A DNA stretch of 64,000 nt from contig BTRK01000001.1 in assembly GCA_036245805.1 (NCBI GenBank), forward strand, positions 26,729,087 to 26,793,086, read 5' to 3'. The stretch is from Pristionchus mayeri (lineage: Eukaryota > Nematoda > Chromadorea > Rhabditida > Neodiplogasteridae). Below are positions 56,327 to 64,000 of this stretch, in pieces (the first letter of the stretch is position 1; every line of letters starts with the position of its first letter). Under the pieces are notes generated by a model, which had not been told where the DNA came from, made no database searches, and saw only the letters and a program-made list of their open reading frames with translations. The translations under genes were made by a program, and so were the position numbers.

Positions 56327-57400
56327 TCCACTCCTTAAGCGATATATAATTAATTAAAATAAAGAAACACCAAAATTTGAATACAAACGAACAACTAGAA
56401 TTGGAGCTAAATATGGCTTGCTAGCTTGAAATAGGGCAACTCACGTTTAACGACCCGTCGAGTGGAATATAACAAGATGAGGGGCGACTTCAGCAACGAG
56501 AAACAGCCACTATCATCCCCCGGCTTCGCTTCGAGAGCTCAGAAGAGAGCCGACTCGCGCGAGTCGCAAGACAGAGAACTAGCGGGCGGAGTGTGCTGTC
56601 GATCGATAATCGACTGACGCGATGCACACTAAAATAGGGGCGGTAAGGATGCATAAGCGAAGTACGAAAACGCCCGGGAGGCACAAAAACACGCGCTTAA
56701 CACAATAAACTGTAGCCAAATTACAATTCTGACTCAAAATACTCAAAAAGTGCCCCTCAAAAGCTACCACGCCATTTCATTGCAAAACGGGGAACATCGT
56801 GGTAGGAGTTGCGCGCGCATGCATATTTTATTCAATGTATAGAGAACATAAGAAGGGGAAATGGGAAAGGGAAAAGCTTAAGTAAAGGTTAGTTGAAAGT
56901 ATGAAAAATAATCAGGAAAATACAAAAAGTGAAAAAAATAAAAAATAAAATAAAATTCGAGAACCTACCGTATTATTGATCGAGAACTGATTATATTTTT
57001 ATCTTTTCCATGAAAACACGGCATTTTGCATACACACAAAGCCAAGACTCCGCCCACTACACCACCGCCAAGTTGCGGCATGGTGCGCGCACCTGGCCGC
57101 CACACACAAGACCGGAGCCGGAAAAAAGTCATCGCAGAAACCCTGATATCGATTGAAAATATCGATTGATTTTTGGACCTATGCCGAAATCCCTTGCGCA
57201 AAGTTAATGGATACGGTAACATTCAAAAATTTAATTATTCCCACGGTGGTGTGCACAAACGTCGACGCGTGCGTTTGGGGGTCTGTAAGTCGTTTCGTCA
57301 ACCGGCAATTCGGACCGTAAAATGCCGTGTAAAAAAAACTTTTTGTATTTTCATTTACATTCCCAATTCGTTATATTGCGTCCACTCTAGTGCCGATGTC
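56327..57400. other. Upstream region of the USP gene
   Basis: No gene. GC-rich near the start, then AT-rich. Confidence 0.5.
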
Positions 57401-60400
57401 ACCAATCCGCGTTCTTAGCTCGTTCGCTCTCGCTTCAAATATCATGAACGCTCATGCAATTCATTGACCTCTCACTGTGGAAATGGGGGTATTACTTTCA
57501 ATACCAGTAACAGCATCATCTTCTTTCAGCCCTCTTCCTCCTGGCGATGCCCACTCCCCTCTTCTTCTCTTCTCCCTCGGCGTGGTTCGAACCTTGCGTC
57601 CTAGAAGCCTCACGCCCCTCCTTTTGATGTTATTGTTGTTCTTGTTATGTTTGTTTTCTCGATCACGAGTCCTAGATGCGACTCGTGTGCACTCTGTTTG
57701 TTGATTGCATTATCCAAGAAACAGAAGGAGGGTCACGACAAACTAGAATGGGATACGGTAGGGGGATGGGTGACAGCGAGGAGACACGGTATGCGAACAT
57801 GGAAGAGTTATACTGTAATCAGCCACTTGGAAACTAATTCCAAAGTGTGAACAAGGAAAGATATGCATTCACGATGCCAGAAGTGCAAGTTGCTCCTATC
57901 GGCTCATCACTTTCTTGCTGCCAGGTCCGCAATGTCCGCATGCATACGAAAATGCACTGTGCACTGTGCAACGAGACAGAGAGAAGGTGATCTTATGAAC
58001 ACTCTTGTGTCCTTCCTGATCCTCCATTCGTAGCTGAATTAGATACAGACAGGCTATGGTTACGGTACTTCGTTCTGAACCTTGCGGGGGAGGTAGGAGC
58101 AAGTCTCCAGGATTCTTCCATTGCATCTGAATGATGTTCTGAACGTAGCGCTGCGTGTTTTGCGGGATGGTGTGTAAAATATTTTTTGGATGCGACTATG
58201 GCCAAACTATGGCCGCATCACGGACTACATTGTATCCAATCTTGAATCCTTGCAAGATCGTGCCCTGCTCTCCGCTTTCCCCACTCGCAGCTCTTTCCGA
58301 AGCCTCACATTTTAGGAAATCATATTTTTTCGCCTTCGTTTCTTCGCGGCAGTCGATTACGAGCTATGATTATTGTGTCAAATTTTGTGCAAATACATTC
58401 GCTTTCACCTACGATGCCGGGTGGCTACAGAGAAATGACTGCTTGGCGCAATGGTAGCGCGTTCGACTCCAGATTGAAAGGTTGGGCGTCCACCACCGCT
58501 CAGTGGTCAGAATCTTTTGCGCCATTTTGGGTTGAATCATTCAATCTACATACTCTCAAAGAAAGTTCGCGAAGTGTCCATCGCATTTTCGAAAATGCTG
58601 CCACCGCCTAACTAGAGGACCGTCAGTAATCCTGACGGTTCACTTTGTTTTTGCCAACGTCCCTTCGACGTGGCCAGATTCTCATTCAGTTTGGGCATAT
58701 GGTATTCAGTGGAACTAGCACGAGATGGTCGACACCAGAGATTGCAGGCATACATTCTATGAAATGGACCTAAAAACAGACAGAATTCGCCTCGAGGGCT
58801 TCATATCTACCGAGGAAATGGAACTGTGCAGCTCTTTTTTTCTTCATTCGTAGATCTAAATTCCTGGCTGGGTGGCCGGTTACTGTGCCTGATGAATTCT
58901 TTTCTCACTCTAGTTTGCACTTTCTCATCGATGTAATATCTTCCGGCTCACGTGCGAATCTATTCCGCATCTACTAAATTGATGCTCTGTGAGAACTTTC
59001 CGTCACCTTTCGAGGAATTGCTCTGGTTTGCACAAACGGAGAGCGAAGATAAATTGGGTATGCCTTGCTCGTATATTACCATTCGAGATCCTTTCGAGAT
59101 ATATTGCTACCATACTCTCCTCACTCTGCTGGTTTTCTATGCAATTCAGAGTCGTATTGGGAGCCGGCTTTTGAGGATATCCTGTCTGCGTCGGTTCGAG
59201 AAATCGTTCCTTTCATCTCCCACTTTCCTACGCTCCTGTGAATGGATAATTACGGTCGCGATGTCCGTGTTTCGACCTCTGCCCTAGTCTGAAGGCCCTT
59301 CGCTTCCTCCCTTTGCATCTGCCACCCACGAATTCCCCACTGAGGCTCTGACATTTCGAGAAAGTGCGAGGTCCTCCTAATTTGCACCTTGCGCGTAACT
59401 ACTACGTTGGTAGCACGTATCTAGGCTATTTGCGGAATACCAGTGACCTTATTTAAGCTCGCCCTCTCGAAAATTTTGAGTTTCAACACGCACTTCTCGA
59501 ATTTGGTGTCAACTGCCTTCCCACACGGCTCCCACTTCTCCAATCCATCTCAATTGAGACGTTTCTTCCCGACTTCTTCGTCCTTCGTCGCTCTCCTCTC
59601 GCCTGTTTCACGACTTTATCGTTCCACATGTTCGTCTCGCTCTTTTTTCGATTGCTTCTGGCGCTCTCGATCATCTTGTGTTTATAATTTTACATCTTTG
59701 ATTCATACTAGGCACATTATTCCATGAATTTGACATGTGTGTATGCCTCTTTTTTTCGGGCGGATTCAGTTCGATCTTCTAATCCTCAGATTCACTTCCT
59801 TTTCCATGAACTTTCATCGGGTAGACGAAGCGAGAGATAAAGTGATATTGATAGAGTCAGAGAAATCCTCGGATAACCGCGTGTTTTGTGGCTCAATGGG
59901 AAGCGGAAGTGAGTAAGAGAAGTCAACGTCCACCTCTGCCTAATATCTCCGTATCTGCGCGTAACCCAATCTCCTAACTTGTGGGCCTCGACTCAAAGAG
60001 CGAAAGTCTTCATATTTCACTCATTAGCAGAGGAAGAAAGAAGAGGCGTGCATTCATATAGCTACATACTCCCTTCTTGGTCCCCAATTAATCTCCACCT
60101 CCCACAGCTGTTGTGATCGTTCAACATCAGCTCATCATTGGTTCATGGTTGCTATCAATACTGTAAGGTTTATCCTGTTTTTTTTAAACGAATTACTGAC
60201 GCAAGCTCGCCTTCATCCATCAACTTCCACAATTGCTTGCTTGTCACATTCTCGATGTCTTATTTCCTGTACACCCCCTCCATTTTCCCTGCAGTCTCTG
60301 CCTGAAGAGCCACAGCAACTATGTAATAACTTCCAGTTTATGCTCTCTATTCCAGTCTTTTATCTGCTTAGGGAAGAAGGAAAGCTAAACGCTCTTCCGT

Positions 60401-63400
60401 GAAACCATGAATATCCCCTTATCTGATCGAGAAGGCGCCTAAAATTTTGTTTCGCTCGAGGTCTAGTATGTAACAACAGCTCCAAGTAATACTTCTCCAT
60501 CCTCCATCTCGACCATGCGTATTCACTAGCACAATTCTACGGAACGCTTTGTAGACAAACAATTCGGTGCATGCAAACCGATATCTTCGAATTTCTAAAA
60601 ATTGTTTGTGCAATGAACTCGATCCTTTGGTCCCACGAGGAAAATGGAGTAGGAGTTCGCTAGCTGTTTTCCCAGTGTTTCCAATTTCTATCCAGATACA
60701 TTTCGGAACTGCTCTAATAGCCTAGATGGATCGAGAAATCGAGAGGTCGGCTCACGCTCGCTTTCAGTTTGCATCGTCCTCTACTTTCGCAAACCTTCGA
60801 TTCCTCATCCTAACATGCGGTCCGGCTGTACTAATGCGGGTTCATCTTCAGGCTTCGGATCTCGAATTCCTCGTGTCCTTTAATCTGAGCCCGCACTATG
60901 CCCGTTCCCCGAATTCTAATTAGCGCATTCTATCTGATCCTTGGCACTATTTTTACCTAGCAAAGCCCATTTCCGTTCTACCACCTCTAGATGTTCGTTC
61001 CTATCCGACTACGCTGGACGGGGAAGCCCCGTTACCTCTAGCCGGAAGTTTTACTTGCCTGGACGCCGGAACTCCGCGCAATCACATCCTTCTTCTGAGA
61101 TCTTTATGTGGTTGTAAAGTGCGCGAAAAAATTAGGTGCTCTTTACGTCAGATCGAATCGGAGTACCAGCAATCATAACAACGACAACCCATTTTATCCT
61201 CCCTCTGGTCGCACTCTTGCTTATACCCCCCATCAGTTCCGGATCCATTTCAAGATCCTGATTCATCGGGCCGAAACTTATCCCCGTTAAAGCATGCTTA
61301 GCTCGGTTAAGCGTCCTCGAGAAGAAGTATTGCAGCGCCTGAAATAACGAGAGGCTGTGGGCGGATTGTCAACTCGAATTCTAAAGAACCGACAATCAAA
61401 CTGTTTTGCATAACATGGTTTGCAGAACAGAGAGATAGTTCCTAATCGACTTTGATGGTCTTTGTCTCTTCGCTCTCGTTTAGTCTTCACAATTCCCCAG
61501 TGACTCTCCAATGTCACGTAGTCTCTTGCCGATCTGATAGAGATCTCTAATATTTAGGATAGTCACGTGGCCTTTTTCTATCCACAAAAGGCTTCACCCG
61601 TTTCTCAGAACCTTTCGAACCGTATTTTTAGAGCTAATTGTTCGTGTTTTGCTGTCATTTGCATTCGTTTCATACACTTCATACATTGATTTTTTCATAC
61701 ATTGATTCCTCTGATTCTTATTCCAGTGATTCCCTCGTCCTTCTCCCATTCAAAAATCCCGAAGATTGCTGTATTCACACTGTTTTCTGCCATATTTTCG
61801 CGAGTAGCGTCATTTTGCGTCTATCTGAACGAAAAGAAAGTTGTCATCCTGCCAAAACAGTAGGTGATTCCTGATCTGCTCTCCATGATCTCTTCCTATT
61901 GGAGATCGTCCGGATTGGACAGGAGCCGCTCTTTGGCGTCCATCACCTTCCCTCCTTCACCTCATGAATACCCGATTTGTCCTTCCACACTCACTTCTCT
62001 TTCCCTGTGCAGCAGCCCCAGTTCTCCATCATATCCTTCAAGGAGGCGGAAGTAGGCTCCGAACTGCTGTAAATGGCCATTCATTTGCCTAGCTTCTGTA
62101 TCTTCTTCACTTCACTAAATTTCCGCGTTTATTGAGACTGGCAGGCCTATTTCTGCTCACTGCACTGTTGTGTTCCAGCGAAGCCGGAATTCTCTAGAAG
62201 CAGACAACACGTATAGATTATGCGTCGAATTCTCACCCCAGAGGACATTGTCTGGGAATATCTTGTGGCTGTCTGCGTCACTATGAAGGGGCGTTGCTAA
62301 ATGCGTTGATTTACCTAATTTCAGCGGAGATTCGTTCCCGATCTATCCGTGCTTTTGTTGTTGTTGTTTCTTTCCTTCATGCGCAGCAACTTTCGGAATA
62401 TATCTGTCTTCCTCAGGAATAGCTCTTACTCTGTTCAGTGTTCACGTCTGCTCGCCATAGTTCTTAGAAGGCGGAAATACTGCCTTATTCAGAAGACGAG
62501 TTCGAACAACGAATAATGGCATTAGCTTCTCAGTAATATCTGTTTCGCTTCGGCCATTTCAGCACTATTCACTCTTTTGTACGCATAAGGTGCCAATTTC
62601 TGTACCGCTCGCACTGTTGTATTCCTCAACTGAAAATTAAGACAAGAACAAAACAAAAGGTTTAGATTCTGCCTTCAAAACAGTCTACGCGCCTATGAAG
62701 ATGTCTGCGCAATGCTTTTCGCGTCAGAGCGAAGAGGCGTTTCTCATCCCGAATTTTGATTTACCCAATTTCCAAAGCCAATCCAATTATTTTCACTGCG
62801 TTGTACGTGCTCCTTCCTGTAAAATAGACAACCAAAAATCACAACTAACCTACAGAGGCGACTGTAGTTGAGAATTTTCCTTGTAGTGGTCAAACACTAA
62901 TTCCGCCTATCTTTGTTTTCCGCTAATAGTTTCTCGAAAGCGTAATTATCCTGTAATGTTTTCAGGTGGAATTTTAATATTCCAACATGTACACCATATA
63001 ATTGTTTACCAGACATATCGTACCGACAAGTGCAAATCTCAACTTAAAATTTCCCTAATCCCTGACAACACGTAGGCTACTGTTCACACCGTTCTCACTA
63101 CATTTTCTCACGTCTATTGACCCAAAATGGGAGGGAGATACCTCGAAGTGACATTTAGCCGGTTACCAGGTGCAATTTTCGTTCAAAGCACATGCGATTC
63201 TCCCCAGCTCACGCAGTCTCTGCGAGTGAAGTAGGATAAAAGTGTCTGCGGTGGAGAGCTATTTTCTCCTTACTTTACACACTCTGCCATCGGTTAGACA
63301 AAGTCAGAGAGCATGCTAAGAGGAAAGAATCAGACTATTCTCGTGTAGAGACACCTTCCCGTGTTTCGATCTCCAGTCAAATCCCGTGGTCCACCTGCGC

Positions 63401-64000
63401 TTCTTCGAATTCCCACTCCTTTTTGCCTTCCATTCACCCCCTTCCCTTCTTCGTCAATTGTTGCCTCTTTCCTCTCTTTTCTTCCCCTTTCTGCAAATCG
63501 CGTGAAGAGAAGCAGGGGCAGATTGAATTTACAACTTCTGAGGACAATCTGCGGTGCTAGGTCGCATGAGAACCAAACTTTCTCATAGATGAAAAAGAAT
63601 GAATTGAAGAGAACCATTCCCAATAATTTCGCATAGTCATGTTGCGAGTATTCGAAGCTAAATGCTGTACTGTTTTGGTTTTCATCCTTTGGGTCCGATG
63701 AGTTTCTATCCGACCTACTCAGCGAGGAATTTGGGAGGTTTTCTCTGCCGCGATCTACGTGCCACTCATTACTAATCTGTTTCGAGAACCTTCTTATTTT
63801 TTCAACATAATCCTATTTACCTCCTACGCGCTTCAAACGCGATCAGTGAACACTTATAACACTAATACATTTTTCCCAGAATTAACTTCGTGATCGCAAT
63901 CCAGTGAATCATTTTTACATTCTCGTTTATTTCGTCATTTCCACATTTTATGACTGGCTTTGTTTACAAGATTCCGCAAGAAATAAATCGAAATGAGCAG
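57401..64000. other. 6.6 kb without a convincing gene
   Basis: Many short plus-strand open frames rich in Ser, Leu and Arg (for example 58952-59287, 59443-59727, 60726-60923), none with a recognisable motif or splice chain. Composition is pyrimidine-leaning on the plus strand and resembles the gag fragment at 1-777 and the segment at 33632-34024. It may be eroded retroelement sequence. Holds a tRNA-Trp fragment. Confidence 0.4.
58437..58489 (+). pseudogene. Truncated tRNA-Trp
   Basis: 53 nt match a tRNA-Trp from its 5' end through the D-arm (TTGGCGCAATGGTAGCGC) and an anticodon arm with CCA in ACTCCAGAT. It stops at the start of the T-arm; the 3' part is replaced by unrelated sequence. Confidence 0.8.

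Noticed and set aside
59600..59625. CTGTTTCA as a piRNA (Ruby-type) promoter motif
   Set aside because: Only isolated matches occur in the window, so no cluster is supported.

Overview
The window is animal DNA from a nematode, most likely a rhabditid or diplogastrid-type worm. It carries chemoreceptors of the nematode-specific Str and Srt families, a fatty-acid-and-retinol-binding (FAR) protein, many 40-55 nt introns, one gene pair close enough to be an operon, and a dense load of mariner/Tc1, MITE and palindromic elements. I cannot assign a species from sequence alone; a Pristionchus-like genome is only an impression.

Layout. 1-1.4 kb: end of a BEL/Pao-like retroelement. 1.5-5.3 kb: two tandem Str chemoreceptors on the minus strand, one with a MITE in an intron and one with a stop codon. 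6.3-8.2 kb: a TMEM86/YhhN lysoplasmalogenase-like gene (minus). 10.9-18.4 kb: one Srt chemoreceptor (plus) whose 5.9-kb intron holds a broken DGAT2 copy, a near-perfect palindrome and, on the opposite strand, an apparently intact THAP-domain transposase-like gene that itself carries a fold-back element. 20.0-22.0 kb: two minus-strand genes 55 nt apart (operon candidate), with a decayed mariner just upstream. 24.5-25.5 kb: a small multi-pass membrane protein.

26.0-33.1 kb: three copies of a small gene family I do not recognise. Two are head to head, all share a core promoter, and each carries a different lesion; a Tc1-like element truncates one. A FAR gene lies between copies two and three. 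34.3-36.6 kb: a neuropeptide-type GPCR whose helix 6 is missing. 37-39 kb: two large palindromic elements. 39.0-40.6 kb: an uncharacterised 218-aa gene. 41.0-43.4 kb: a tandemly duplicated small gene, the second copy split by a palindromic element that carries tRNA-like arms.

43.5-47.3 kb: a GT8 (glycogenin-like) glycosyltransferase with a membrane C-terminus, with tRNA-Glu and tRNA-Asp in one intron. 48.3-56.3 kb: a USP-type deubiquitinase with a long disordered N-terminus. 57-64 kb: no convincing gene.

The genes do not form one pathway. The window reads as a repeat-rich chromosome-arm type region with receptor families in turnover. Exon models were built by eye from GT(GC)/AG sites, reading-frame phase and paralogue comparison; where phases do not close this is stated.
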